A stretch of 64,000 nucleotides of DNA from Reyranellaceae bacterium (lineage in GTDB: Bacteria; Pseudomonadota; Alphaproteobacteria; Reyranellales; Reyranellaceae), in assembly GCA_022844045.1 (NCBI GenBank), contig JALHMM010000018.1, positions 1-64,000 of the forward strand, given 5' to 3'. Shown here piece by piece: positions 1-9,261 of the stretch. Within the stretch, counting starts at the first letter, position 1. The number at the start of each line of letters is the position of its first letter. The notes below the pieces were generated by a model. It searched no databases, was not told where the DNA came from, and saw only the letters and a list, made by a program, of their open reading frames with translations. The translations under genes and the position numbers were made by a program.

Positions 1-93
1 ATGCGCCGCCATCAGCGCGTCGCGCACCTGGTTGGCCTGGACCAGGGCCAGCGGGCTGCCGCGCGTGCCGAGGCGCAGGACGGGCTTGCTCAT
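1..93 (-). CDS. hemC: Hydroxymethylbilane synthase (porphobilinogen deaminase), N-terminal fragment cut by the window edge
   Basis: Only the first 31 codons lie in the window. The reverse strand from the ATG at 93 reads MSKPVLRLGTRGSPLALVQA and continues NQVRDALMAAH, which is the typical HemC N-terminus with the RIGTRxSxLALxQA signature. An AGGAGTG Shine-Dalgarno sequence sits just upstream of the ATG. The enzyme joins four porphobilinogen units into hydroxymethylbilane in the common tetrapyrrole pathway, which suits the neighbouring bacteriochlorophyll genes, although hemC is a housekeeping gene and may simply mark the chromosomal border of the cluster. The catalytic and cofactor-binding regions are outside the window. 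Confidence 0.88.
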   Translation of the reverse strand, partial: MSKPVLRLGTRGSPLALVQANQVRDALMAAH

Positions 94-340
94 GATCACT
101 CCTGTAGCGGGCGCGGCGACGGCGGAAAAGCCCCATCGCGCCGATCGCGCCACCCCCCGGGCCGGCTGCGCGCCACCGTCGTGTGCGCCCAGCTGACCAG
201 GCTCGCTCGCTTCGGCGGCGTGGCCTTCACACTGTGTCCGACGACTTTGGACCTCGCGGTTTCTTCCCCAACCAGCTTGATTCCCTCAACTGATGACTGG
301 GTGGCGCCACATCGGGAGCGACTTCGCCCGCCGCTGTCCC

Positions 341-754
341 CTAAACTGATCCCGCAAGGTTCAGGCGCCCCACAAAGAAGCCGGCGAGTGCTGAGATGGC
401 GGTCATCAAAGTTCCCCATGCCATGTCGACGAGCGAGAGACGCAGCGGCCAGTGCCGAAGCGTCGACAGGTTGGTCAAATCGTAAGTGCCATACGCGCAC
501 GCGCCGAACACGGCGCCCAGAAGCAGCGCGATGTGCCACTGGCCGCCATCGATTGCCGGCTGCACAGCGAGAACCACGATGCCGACGGCATAAAGCGCAT
601 AGAAGATGAATGCCACTTTTACGCGCGGCTTCTCGAGAAGCAGCGTTCCGATCTCCCTCTTGTAGAAATTCAGGGCGACCGTACCGAGCCACAAAAGGTC
701 AACCGCCGTGAAGACCACCAGGACGGTCAAATACGTAATCAGAGCGTGCAGCAT
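341..754 (-). CDS. DUF2177 family membrane protein
   Basis: This 137-residue protein has four hydrophobic segments (about residues 4-25, 47-65, 72-90 and 108-130). It carries the family features DLLWLG near residue 20, a YDLTNLSTLRHWP stretch near residue 91 and a final DMAWG helix. These match the DUF2177 inner-membrane family, whose function is unknown. The ATG at 754 is preceded by GGAAGCG and gives the usual family length. It lies between hemC and cbbR on the same strand, 79 bases downstream of the cbbR stop, and nothing in the sequence ties it to photosynthesis. About 250 bases separate it from hemC, and I see no gene in them. Confidence 0.8.
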   Translation of the reverse strand: MLHALITYLTVLVVFTAVDLLWLGTVALNFYKREIGTLLLEKPRVKVAFIFYALYAVGIVVLAVQPAIDGGQWHIALLLGAVFGACAYGTYDLTNLSTLRHWPLRLSLVDMAWGTLMTAISALAGFFVGRLNLAGSV

Positions 755-833
755 GCGCTTCCTCCACGGCCGCGTTGACGCAGGCCGTCCGGAACCACTC
801 CATTGAAGACTACGCCGCCGCCGGCCAGACGGA

Positions 834-1763
834 TCACAGTCGTGTTATCGACGTGTTGAGCTGCTGCGCTCCGTGCTGGAGCAAGAACGTCTTGAAGGCC
901 GCCGCTGCGGGAGACAGCTGCTTGGTCTTGCGATGGATCGCGTACCACTGCCGCATTACGGGCATTCCCGCGACCGCCAGAACGACAAGCCGGGATGCCG
1001 CGAGTTCCGAGCCGATCGTATGTAACGATAGGAACCCCAAGCCCATGCCGGCCATGACGGCTTGCTTGATGGCTTCGTTGGGGCCGATCTCGATCATCTC
1101 CGCGGCCTGGAAGCGCTTCATCGCGAATGCTCGTTCCATCGCGTCGCGCGTGCCCGAGCCGTATTCGCGGACCAGGAAAGACTCTTCGGCGAGTTCCTCC
1201 AGCCGCATGCGTCGGCGGCCGGCAAGCCGATGATCCGGCGCCGCGACGATAGACAGCGGGTGTCCGGCGAACGCGACCGCGGTCGTATCAAGTCCTGGCG
1301 GAGGCCTTCCCATCACGGCCAGATCGACGGTGTTGTCCGCCAAGTCGCGAATGACGGCGTCGCGATTCTTGACCGTCAGGCGCACCGAAAGACCGGGCCG
1401 GCCCTTGCGGAAAGCCGCGAGGAGTCTGGGCACGAAGTATTCCGCTGTCGTCGTCGACACGATATCCAGATTCCCCGCTGCTGGGCCATGCAACCTCCGC
1501 AGCGCTTCGTCCGCCTGACGGAGCTGCGTCAGGACGATGCGCGCGTGCCGCGCCAGCTCCGTGCCGGCGCGCGTGAGGTGCTTGCGCCTGCCCATTTGCT
1601 CGAACAGCGGCGCACCGACGATGTGTTCGAGTTGCTTGAGCTGGATCGAGATGGCCGGCTGTGTGACATGAATCTCCGCGGCCGCGCGCGCGAAATGCAG
1701 GTGCCGCGCCGCCGCGTCGAAGATTCTCAATTGACGCAATGTCACGCGGTCGAAGATCGTCAT
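834..1763 (-). CDS. cbbR: LysR-type transcriptional activator of the Calvin cycle operon (CbbR)
   Basis: This 309-residue LysR regulator has an N-terminal winged helix-turn-helix at about residues 6-65 (TLRQLRIFDAAARHLHFARA, then HVTQPAISIQLKQLE) and a C-terminal periplasmic-binding-protein-like effector domain from about residue 90. It is transcribed divergently from cbbL with a 97-bp AT-rich gap, the classic cbbR arrangement, so it very likely activates cbbLSXYFP in response to Calvin-cycle metabolites and represses itself. Length and domain order are normal. The ATG at 1763 is used because the HTH starts only a few residues later. The regulator type is sure; the CbbR assignment rests mostly on position. 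Confidence 0.9.
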   Translation of the reverse strand: MTIFDRVTLRQLRIFDAAARHLHFARAAAEIHVTQPAISIQLKQLEHIVGAPLFEQMGRRKHLTRAGTELARHARIVLTQLRQADEALRRLHGPAAGNLDIVSTTTAEYFVPRLLAAFRKGRPGLSVRLTVKNRDAVIRDLADNTVDLAVMGRPPPGLDTTAVAFAGHPLSIVAAPDHRLAGRRRMRLEELAEESFLVREYGSGTRDAMERAFAMKRFQAAEMIEIGPNEAIKQAVMAGMGLGFLSLHTIGSELAASRLVVLAVAGMPVMRQWYAIHRKTKQLSPAAAAFKTFLLQHGAQQLNTSITRL

Positions 1764-1775
1764 ATTTCGATTAGC

Positions 1776-1787
1776 TTATGCTCATAA
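1776..1787. promoter_or_regulatory. LysR-type operator candidate in the cbbR-cbbL divergent promoter region
   Basis: The AT-rich gap between cbbR and cbbL contains a perfect inverted repeat TTATG-CT-CATAA, followed about 30 bases later by a half-like TTATG at about 1808. LysR proteins, CbbR included, bind T-N11-A type dyads of this sort, so this is the best candidate CbbR site. The position, just upstream of the cbbR start and about 75 bases before the cbbL start, is right for divergent control. No promoter boxes were assigned. Confidence 0.5.
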
Positions 1788-1827
1788 TATCAATGTTTAA
1801 TTATTCCTTATGAAAAGCGAGGCGTAG

Positions 1828-3327
<1,500 letters not shown>

Positions 3328-3337
3328 GGTGGCCGCC

Positions 3338-3754
3338 ATGCGCCTTGGCCAGGGTACTTTCTCGTTTCTTCCCGATCTCAGCGACCAGCAGATCTCGGCC
3401 CAGCTCGAATACTGCCTGCGGCAAGGCTGGGCGATATCGATCGAGTTCACAGATGACCCCCATCCGCGCAATACCTACTGGGAGATGTGGTCGATGCCGA
3501 TGTTCGACCTCAGCGATGCGTCGGCGGCGATGCTCGACGTCAACGCCTGCCGCGCGGCGCATCCCGAGAAGTATGTGAAGGTCAACGCTTTCGATGCCCG
3601 GCGCGGCTGGGAGACGGTCCGTCTATCCTTCATCGTCAACCGGCCGAGCGTCGAACCCAGCTTCAGGCTGGAGCGCGGCGAGTCAGCGGGTCGTTCAATT
3701 CGCTATGCGACGCATGTCGAGCGCGCCGAGAGAACGCCGGGCGGCGGCCGGTGA
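3338..3754 (+). CDS. cbbS: Rubisco small subunit, form IC
   Basis: This 138-residue small subunit starts [19 protein letters not shown], the usual red-type start, and has the conserved [22 protein letters not shown] region. The C-terminal extension beyond SFIVNRP, typical of form IC small subunits (the beta-hairpin that lines the central channel), is present. The ATG at 3338 is preferred over an in-frame GTG at 3329 because it matches the family start and has GAGGTGG upstream. It follows cbbL by 10 bases and precedes cbbX by 28 bases, so it is certainly co-transcribed. Confidence 0.97.
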   Translation: MRLGQGTFSFLPDLSDQQISAQLEYCLRQGWAISIEFTDDPHPRNTYWEMWSMPMFDLSDASAAMLDVNACRAAHPEKYVKVNAFDARRGWETVRLSFIVNRPSVEPSFRLERGESAGRSIRYATHVERAERTPGGGR

Positions 3755-3782
3755 TCGCTGGTCACACCCAGGACATCCCAGC

Positions 3783-4679
3783 ATGACGGCGGACGACGAA
3801 CCGACCCTGGATCTCGATCGGCTCTATAGGGAGTCGAACGTGCCCGCTGTGCTCGAATCGCTCGAGCGCGATCTCGTCGGGCTCGCGCCAGTGAAGCGCA
3901 GGGTTCGCGAGATCGCCGCGTTGCTGCTTGTCGAGAAGCTTCGGCGCACGATCGGCCTGGAGGCTGACTCGCCGCCATTGCACATGAGCTTCACGGGCAA
4001 TCCGGGCACGGGCAAGACGACCGTCGCCGCGCGCATGGCGGCGATCCTGCACGGCCTGGGGTACGTGCGGAAAGGACAGCTCGTGGCCGTGACACGCGAC
4101 GACCTGGTCGGCCAGTTCATCGGCCATACGGCGCCGAAGACCAAGGATGTCGTCAAGCGGGCGATGGGCGGTGTGCTGTTCATCGACGAGGCCTATCATC
4201 TTCATCGTCCGGAGAACGAGCGCGACTACGGCCAGGAGGTGGTCGAGATCCTCTTGCAGGTGATGGAGACGCAACACGCCGATCTCGTGGTGATTTTCGC
4301 GGGCTACAAGGATCGCATGTCGGCCTTCTTCGCCTCGAATCCCGGCATGGCGTCGCGGGTTACCCATCACGTCGACTTTCCCGACTATTGCGACGATGAG
4401 CTTTTTGAGATCGCGTCTCTCATGCTGGCGCGGATGCAATACTCGCTGAGCGCCCAGGCGGTCCCGGTGCTCAGGGAGTACATCGCGCAGCGCCGGCGAC
4501 AGCCGAACTTCTCCAACGCGCGATCGATCCGCAACGCGCTCGACAGGGCAAGGCTGCGCCACGCCAACCGCCTGTTCGAGCGTCGCGAAGCGCCGCTGTC
4601 GCCAGCCGCGCTCTCCACGATCGGGCCCGAAGATTTCCGCGCCAGCCGCGTCTTTCTCGAAAGCGGCCCGGCCGCGTGA
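3783..4679 (+). CDS. cbbX: Red-type Rubisco activase (AAA+ ATPase CbbX)
   Basis: This 298-residue AAA+ protein removes inhibitory sugar phosphates from red-type Rubisco by pulling on the CbbL C-terminal tail. Walker A is GNPGTGKTT (about residue 72), Walker B is VLFIDEAYH (about residue 135), and a pore-loop-like region and sensor motifs follow ([11 protein letters not shown], then the arginine-rich [16 protein letters not shown]). Length matches the family. The ATG at 3783 is used; a long upstream in-frame extension overlaps cbbS and is not conserved. Its place directly after cbbLS supports a form IC system. Confidence 0.97.
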   Translation: MTADDEPTLDLDRLYRESNVPAVLESLERDLVGLAPVKRRVREIAALLLVEKLRRTIGLEADSPPLHMSFTGNPGTGKTTVAARMAAILHGLGYVRKGQLVAVTRDDLVGQFIGHTAPKTKDVVKRAMGGVLFIDEAYHLHRPENERDYGQEVVEILLQVMETQHADLVVIFAGYKDRMSAFFASNPGMASRVTHHVDFPDYCDDELFEIASLMLARMQYSLSAQAVPVLREYIAQRRRQPNFSNARSIRNALDRARLRHANRLFERREAPLSPAALSTIGPEDFRASRVFLESGPAA

Positions 4680-4707
4680 CCGCACACCGAGCGAAGGGAA
4701 GACCAGA

Positions 4708-5517
4708 ATGACCAAGCTGCAAGCGCTGCTGTTCGATGTCGATGGTACGATCGCCGACACGGAGGAACTGCATCGGCAGTCGTTCAACCAGGCCTTTCTG
4801 CGGGCCGGCCTCAAATGGACCTGGGATTCGGCCTACTATGCCGAACTGCTCGCCGTTTCCGGCGGTCAGGACCGGATCGCGTTCCACATCGAGAGGCTCG
4901 ACGAGGCGCCCGGCGAGAAGGAGCGGCTTCGTCGGCTGATACCCCTCATCCACCAGACGAAGACCCGTGAGTTCGGCGTTCGTCTCGAGGAGTGTTCTTT
5001 GCAGCCGCGGCCCGGTATCGTGCGGCTGGTCGAGGAGGCGACGGCCGCAAACCTGAAGATCGGATTCGCGTCGACCTCCGCGTGGGTCAATGTCTCGGCG
5101 ATGCTCTCGGCGACATTCGGACCGGCAACGAAGCTGCAGGTCGGTGCGATCGCCAACGCCGATATGGGAGCCAGAAAGAAGCCGCATCCGGACGTTTACG
5201 AAATGCTGATGCGCATGCTGCGTGTTCCCGCCGAAGCCTGCGTCGCATTCGAGGATTCGGCCAACGGTGTGGATGCGGCGCGGGCCGCGGGTGTGCTTGT
5301 CGTTGCGACGCCAAGTCCATGGACGGCAGGCCAGGATTTGTCCCGCGCCGACCTGGTGCTTCCCCATCTCGGGGATCCGGCTCACAAGCTCGACGCGCAG
5401 GCCGCGGCGCGGATCGGCGGCGCGCCCTGGCTCGGTCTCAACGAACTGTCGGCGTTGCGGCAGGAGCACGCCCTGAAGCGGGAGCCTTGCACGCCTCCAC
5501 ATCGTGATGTTCTGTAG
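4708..5517 (+). CDS. cbbY: HAD-family phosphatase CbbY (xylulose-1,5-bisphosphate phosphatase type)
   Basis: This 269-residue haloacid-dehalogenase enzyme has all HAD motifs: DVDGTIADTE (residues 10-19, nucleophile Asp), a STS motif near residue 112 (GFASTSAWVN), KKPHPDVY with the conserved lysine, and FEDSANG near residue 182. CbbY proteins dephosphorylate xylulose-1,5-bisphosphate, a Rubisco misfire inhibitor, and so work with CbbX. Its place 28 bases after cbbX supports this over a phosphoglycolate phosphatase role, which cannot be excluded. An AAGGGAAG Shine-Dalgarno sequence precedes the ATG. The C-terminus carries about 20 residues of low-complexity tail. Confidence 0.92.
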   Translation: MTKLQALLFDVDGTIADTEELHRQSFNQAFLRAGLKWTWDSAYYAELLAVSGGQDRIAFHIERLDEAPGEKERLRRLIPLIHQTKTREFGVRLEECSLQPRPGIVRLVEEATAANLKIGFASTSAWVNVSAMLSATFGPATKLQVGAIANADMGARKKPHPDVYEMLMRMLRVPAEACVAFEDSANGVDAARAAGVLVVATPSPWTAGQDLSRADLVLPHLGDPAHKLDAQAAARIGGAPWLGLNELSALRQEHALKREPCTPPHRDVL

Positions 5518-5579
5518 GCGCCGCCGGAATAGATCCGGCGTCCGGACGGGAGCGGCCAAGGGCGCCCCGGGAGCACGTC

Positions 5580-6545
5580 GTGGCGGCCGATCGCAAGACA
5601 CTCGACCAGTTTCTCGCTCAGGAGCGCTTCCCCGACCGCGTCTCTCCGGTCGAGCTCAGGGAGCTGTTGCTCGACCTGGCGAGCTTGTGCCGGACGATCG
5701 GGCAGCGTGCGGCCGACGCCGTCGGCGAGTCCCTCGACCAGCCGGACGAGTTCGTTGTTCGGGAGGGGTTGGACGGCGATTGCGGGTCGAGACGTTGCGG
5801 GATCCGCCGGGGAAGCCATCTTGTCGCGCTGCTTCCTGTCGACAGTGAATCGAGCGTCGAGGCCAACGGGGTACACGGCACCATCTTCTCGGTCCTGTCG
5901 GCCGACGGGGCACGCCCGGATGCGGCGGGCGGAGATTTTCTGCAGAGTGGGTCGAGGCAGCTGTGCGCGGGCTATGCGATCTACGGACCCTCGATCGTGC
6001 TTGTTCTCGCTCTCGGCTCGGGCGTACATGCGTTCGTGCTGGACAGGCAGCGGGGCACTTTTTTTCTGGAGCGCGCAGACATTCGCATTCCGCCGACGAC
6101 GCGCGAGATCGCCATCGACGCCTCCCACACACGTGTCTGGGGCCCTGCGATCCGACGGTACGTCGATGAATGCCTGGCCGGCGCAAACGGTCCGCGCGGC
6201 GCGGCCTTCCGGCTTCATTGGCTGGGATCGATCGTTGCCGAGGCGCATCGCATCCTTATGGGCGACGGCATCCTTGTCTGTGCCGGCGGCGGAGCGCAGT
6301 TGCCGCGACTTCTTCACGAAGCCAACCCGATCTCCTTCATCATCGAGCGGGCCGGAGGCAAAGCCAGCACCGGCGTGGCGCGGCTCCTCGATATCGAGCC
6401 GAAAGCCATCGACGATCGCACGTCACTGGTCGTCGGCTCAGTCGAGGAAGTGGAACGCATCGAGGCCTATCACAGCGACCATGATTTAGGTCGCTACGAC
6501 GCGCCGCTGTTCGCCGAGCGCGGCCTCTTCCGCGTGACTTCCTAG
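5580..6545 (+). CDS. Class I fructose-1,6-bisphosphatase-like protein with degraded active site
   Basis: The 321-residue product aligns over its length with class I FBPase (HGTIFSVLSADG, CAGYAIYGPS, EIAIDAS, VAEAHRILMGDG, ISFIIERAGGKAS), and its place before cbbP is that of cbbF. Key parts are missing. The family metal signature DPLDGSSNID appears as LPVDSESSVE (residues 85-94), so the first Asp is Leu and only the second Asp remains. The preceding EE metal motif and the Q-x-x-LD region are absent, with about 30 residues deleted. The C-terminal tyrosine/lysine substrate loop is shortened to CAGGGAQLPRLL. The frame is open with normal codon use, so it seems expressed. I infer a non-catalytic or altered protein. 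The GTG start at 5580 with GGGAGC upstream is tentative. Confidence 0.8.
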   Translation: MAADRKTLDQFLAQERFPDRVSPVELRELLLDLASLCRTIGQRAADAVGESLDQPDEFVVREGLDGDCGSRRCGIRRGSHLVALLPVDSESSVEANGVHGTIFSVLSADGARPDAAGGDFLQSGSRQLCAGYAIYGPSIVLVLALGSGVHAFVLDRQRGTFFLERADIRIPPTTREIAIDASHTRVWGPAIRRYVDECLAGANGPRGAAFRLHWLGSIVAEAHRILMGDGILVCAGGGAQLPRLLHEANPISFIIERAGGKASTGVARLLDIEPKAIDDRTSLVVGSVEEVERIEAYHSDHDLGRYDAPLFAERGLFRVTS

Positions 6546-6559
6546 GGGCGGAGAATCTC

Positions 6560-7426
6560 GTGTCGACGCGTCACCCCATCATCGCCGTGACCGGGTCATC
6601 AGGAGCCGGCACGACATCGGTGATGCGTGTTTTCGAGCAGATCTTCCGGCGCGAGAACGTCAAGGCGGCGTTCGTGGAGGGCGACAGTTTTCATCGGTAC
6701 GATCGCGTCGAGATGAAGAGACGGATGGCTGAAGCGCATACGGAAGGGAATCAGCATTTCAGTCATTTCGGGCCGGAAGCGAACTTGTTCGCGGAGCTCG
6801 AAAGCCTTTTCCGCGACTATGGCGCGACCGGCGGCGGCAGGACGCGGACATATCTGCACGATGATTCGCAAGCCGCGCGGCACGGCCGGCCCGCCGGCAC
6901 TTTCACGCCGTGGGAAGACCTGCCGGGCGACACGGACATGCTGTTTTACGAGGGGCTGCATGGCGCCGTCGTGGATGGCGAGGTCGACGTCGCCCGGCAT
7001 GTCGATTTGCGCATCGGCGTGGTACCGGTCATCAACCTGGAATGGATCCAGAAGCTGCATCGGGACAAGGTTCAACGCGGCTACACGACGGAGGGCGTGA
7101 CGAACACGATCCTGCGGCGGATGCATGACTACGTGCACTACATCGTTCCGCAGTTTTCGCGAACGCATATCAACTTCCAGCGCGTCCCCGTCGTCGACAC
7201 GTCCAACCCGTTCATTTCGCGCCACGTGCCGACGCCGGATGAGAGCCTGCTGGTGGTTCGCTTCGCCAACCCGCGCGGCATCGACTTTCCCTACCTGCTT
7301 TCGATGCTGCACGATTCCTTCATGTCGCGTCCGAACACGATCGTCTGCCCCGGTGGGAAGATGGATCTGGCGATCCAACTCATCTTCACGCCGATGATCT
7401 GGCGCCTGATGGAGAGACGCAAATAG
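6560..7426 (+). CDS. cbbP: Phosphoribulokinase
   Basis: This 288-residue bacterial-type PRK phosphorylates ribulose-5-phosphate with ATP to give RuBP, the Rubisco substrate. The P-loop is GSSGAGTTS (residues 12-20). Other conserved parts are VEGDSFHRYDR, HFGPEAN, the FYEGLHG strand with the catalytic-base region, and RGYTTEGVTNTILRRM. Length equals that of the octameric proteobacterial enzymes. It follows the FBPase-like gene by 14 bases, so it is in the same operon. All active-site regions look intact, unlike its upstream neighbour. Confidence 0.97.
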   Translation: MSTRHPIIAVTGSSGAGTTSVMRVFEQIFRRENVKAAFVEGDSFHRYDRVEMKRRMAEAHTEGNQHFSHFGPEANLFAELESLFRDYGATGGGRTRTYLHDDSQAARHGRPAGTFTPWEDLPGDTDMLFYEGLHGAVVDGEVDVARHVDLRIGVVPVINLEWIQKLHRDKVQRGYTTEGVTNTILRRMHDYVHYIVPQFSRTHINFQRVPVVDTSNPFISRHVPTPDESLLVVRFANPRGIDFPYLLSMLHDSFMSRPNTIVCPGGKMDLAIQLIFTPMIWRLMERRK

Positions 7427-7473
7427 CCGATTTCTTCGCCAATGGCAGGATCGTCGACCTGATCCTCGCCCTG

Positions 7474-7689
7474 ATGCTGATCGAGGGGATCGCCCTGGCC
7501 GCATACCACCGGCGAACCGGGCGTGGCGTGGCCGCGGGCGACATGGTGGGCGTGCTGCTCGCGGGCGCCTTCTTGTTGCTCGCGCTGCGCAGCGCGATGA
7601 CCGGCGCGTCGTGGGTCTGGACCGCCGTCTGGCTGGCCGCGGGCTTCGTCGCGCACCTGGTGGATCTGGGCCGCCGCTGGCGCCGCTGA
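7474..7689 (+). CDS. Small two- to three-helix membrane protein following cbbP
   Basis: I do not recognise a named family. From the ATG at 7474 the product is 71 residues, with hydrophobic segments at about 1-10, 22-41 and 46-62 and a basic C-terminus GRRWRR. The same frame is open further upstream and encodes FFANGRIVDLILALM just before the ATG, which would complete the first helix. No ATG, GTG or TTG exists there, so the true start may be a rare codon, for example the ATA at 7423 that overlaps the cbbP stop. The gene reads in the same direction and is probably the last of the cbb operon. Function unknown. Confidence 0.6.
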   Translation: MLIEGIALAAYHRRTGRGVAAGDMVGVLLAGAFLLLALRSAMTGASWVWTAVWLAAGFVAHLVDLGRRWRR

Positions 7690-7709
7690 GGGGCGTGCCT
7701 GTCAGCGGC
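7682..7709. terminator. Bidirectional terminator-like hairpin between the cbb operon and the convergent hydrolase gene
   Basis: GCCGCTGA at 7682-7689 and TCAGCGGC at 7702-7709 form a perfect 8-bp stem with a 12-base loop. The stem covers the stop codons of the two convergent genes. There is no T-tract on either side, so efficient intrinsic termination is uncertain. Confidence 0.4.
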
Positions 7710-9219
7710 TGACGAGGGGAAACGTGACGGCGATGCCCCAGGCGATGGCTAGAGAGACAGCCAGGGCGCCGATCATCGGGTGGCGCGTTCGCCGATATAT
7801 CCACGTGCCGAACAGGCCATAAACGACGAAGCACAGCAGGATCGCCGGCACGATAATCAGGAGGAAGAACAGTTTCTGAAGGTTAAGGGCGACCGCCAGC
7901 AGCAACGATGCCAGGAAAAACACCTTGGTCATCACATAGGCGCCGCGTCGGGGTGTTCCGGCGCGGGTCAGATACTCGTCGGCGGCGAAGTACGGCAATG
8001 TCCCGCAAAGCATGGCGAGGACGAGGGCAAGGCGGTCCGGCGTCGGCCGGTAACTGGTCACGAACCAATCTGTCGGCACGGCGATCGCCGCGACGCAATA
8101 GACGCACGTCGCCAGAACCGCGACGGCGAACCGCCTGTAGTCGACCGTCGCGGTCGCGGCGAGCGGTCGCGTCGAGCCGCTGACACGAAGGGCTGCGAAG
8201 GTCAGAAGGCCATAAAGCCCGAAATGCAGCACCAGATAGTCGCCCAGCAGGATGGGCAGAAATCTCGTCGGCAATTGCCAGAGGATCAGCGGCGTCAGGA
8301 CCGCCGGGATCGCCGCGATCAGGAGCAGTCGCGGCCAGCGGAGTGCGATCGGCGGTGGTCCGGATACGATCCGCGGCAGCAGATGGGATAGCGGCCACGC
8401 CAGCGCGACGATGCCGAGATAGAGCAGGCCGAGCCAGGGGCCGCGCCGGTCGGAGAATCCCGTCTCCTTCAGGCCAGTTGCTCCGTTCAGCCAGGCCACG
8501 GCTTCGACCATGCTGTCGCGGGCATAGAGAACGCCGATGTGCTCCGCGCCGGCGGCGAGGACCATACGGCGCGCGGTTCCGTCGGCGAAACTGCCGTACG
8601 TGACGCGCTCTTCGGCTGGTTTGCCGGCGGCCATGCTCACCACGCGAAAGCCCTCGTCGCGCAGGAAGGAGGGCTCGAGGGCACCGTCGATGACCAGCAG
8701 ATTGCGCGGGCTGGTCGCGGTCACGTCGCGGGAAAACAGTGAGACCGCGATCGTCGCCGTGATGGCCGTGTTGTCTCGCGCATACCGAACCACGGTATCG
8801 GAGGCCATCGAATGGCCGAGCAGGGCCACGCGGCCGTCGCTGCCAGGCAGGCCGCGGGCGAAGGAAACCACCTCGTGCAAGCTCGCCAGCAGCGCCCGCC
8901 CGCTTGCTTCATGATCGTTCATCCCGCCTGGCAGCGGCGCGGTATTGCGAGCGTGGCCGGGAAAGTCGAATGTCACCGCGAGATAGCCGTTGCGGGCGAG
9001 GGTGACAGCGAACGGCCGCATCATCTGCTGCGAGCCGGCGAAGCCGTGGCAGATGACAATGACCGGTACCGGCTTGGCGGCGGCTGGCCTGAACACCGTC
9101 AGTGGAATTGTGCCAATGTATTGCCGGACGACCGTCAGGCCGGTTTCGGCCAAAGCGATCTGCCAGACGGCCAACGCGATTGCTATGATGGACGCGACGG
9201 CGATGGTTCGGCGCAACAT
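7702..9219 (-). CDS. Alpha/beta-hydrolase with C-terminal multi-pass membrane domain
   Basis: The 505-residue protein begins with a signal-anchor helix (about 4-24). An alpha/beta-hydrolase domain follows (about 35-250): oxyanion-hole VICHGFAGS, nucleophile elbow LLGHSMA (Ser within GHS), and a late GAEHIG that could hold the catalytic His. After residue 260 there are roughly seven to eight hydrophobic segments up to the C-terminus. The hydrolase part would sit outside the cytoplasm if the first helix is a signal anchor. It separates the cbb operon from bchI, and its start lies 42 bases from the divergent bchI start. Substrate unknown; a role in pigment or lipid metabolism would be a guess. 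Confidence 0.8.
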   Translation of the reverse strand: MLRRTIAVASIIAIALAVWQIALAETGLTVVRQYIGTIPLTVFRPAAAKPVPVIVICHGFAGSQQMMRPFAVTLARNGYLAVTFDFPGHARNTAPLPGGMNDHEASGRALLASLHEVVSFARGLPGSDGRVALLGHSMASDTVVRYARDNTAITATIAVSLFSRDVTATSPRNLLVIDGALEPSFLRDEGFRVVSMAAGKPAEERVTYGSFADGTARRMVLAAGAEHIGVLYARDSMVEAVAWLNGATGLKETGFSDRRGPWLGLLYLGIVALAWPLSHLLPRIVSGPPPIALRWPRLLLIAAIPAVLTPLILWQLPTRFLPILLGDYLVLHFGLYGLLTFAALRVSGSTRPLAATATVDYRRFAVAVLATCVYCVAAIAVPTDWFVTSYRPTPDRLALVLAMLCGTLPYFAADEYLTRAGTPRRGAYVMTKVFFLASLLLAVALNLQKLFFLLIIVPAILLCFVVYGLFGTWIYRRTRHPMIGALAVSLAIAWGIAVTFPLVSR

Positions 9220-9261
9220 TCAGAAACGGTACACGATGCGGCAGTTGTCACAAACGGACCA

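Noticed and set aside
6599..7834. 411-codon minus-strand frame over cbbP
   Set aside because: Antisense shadow of the well-conserved phosphoribulokinase.
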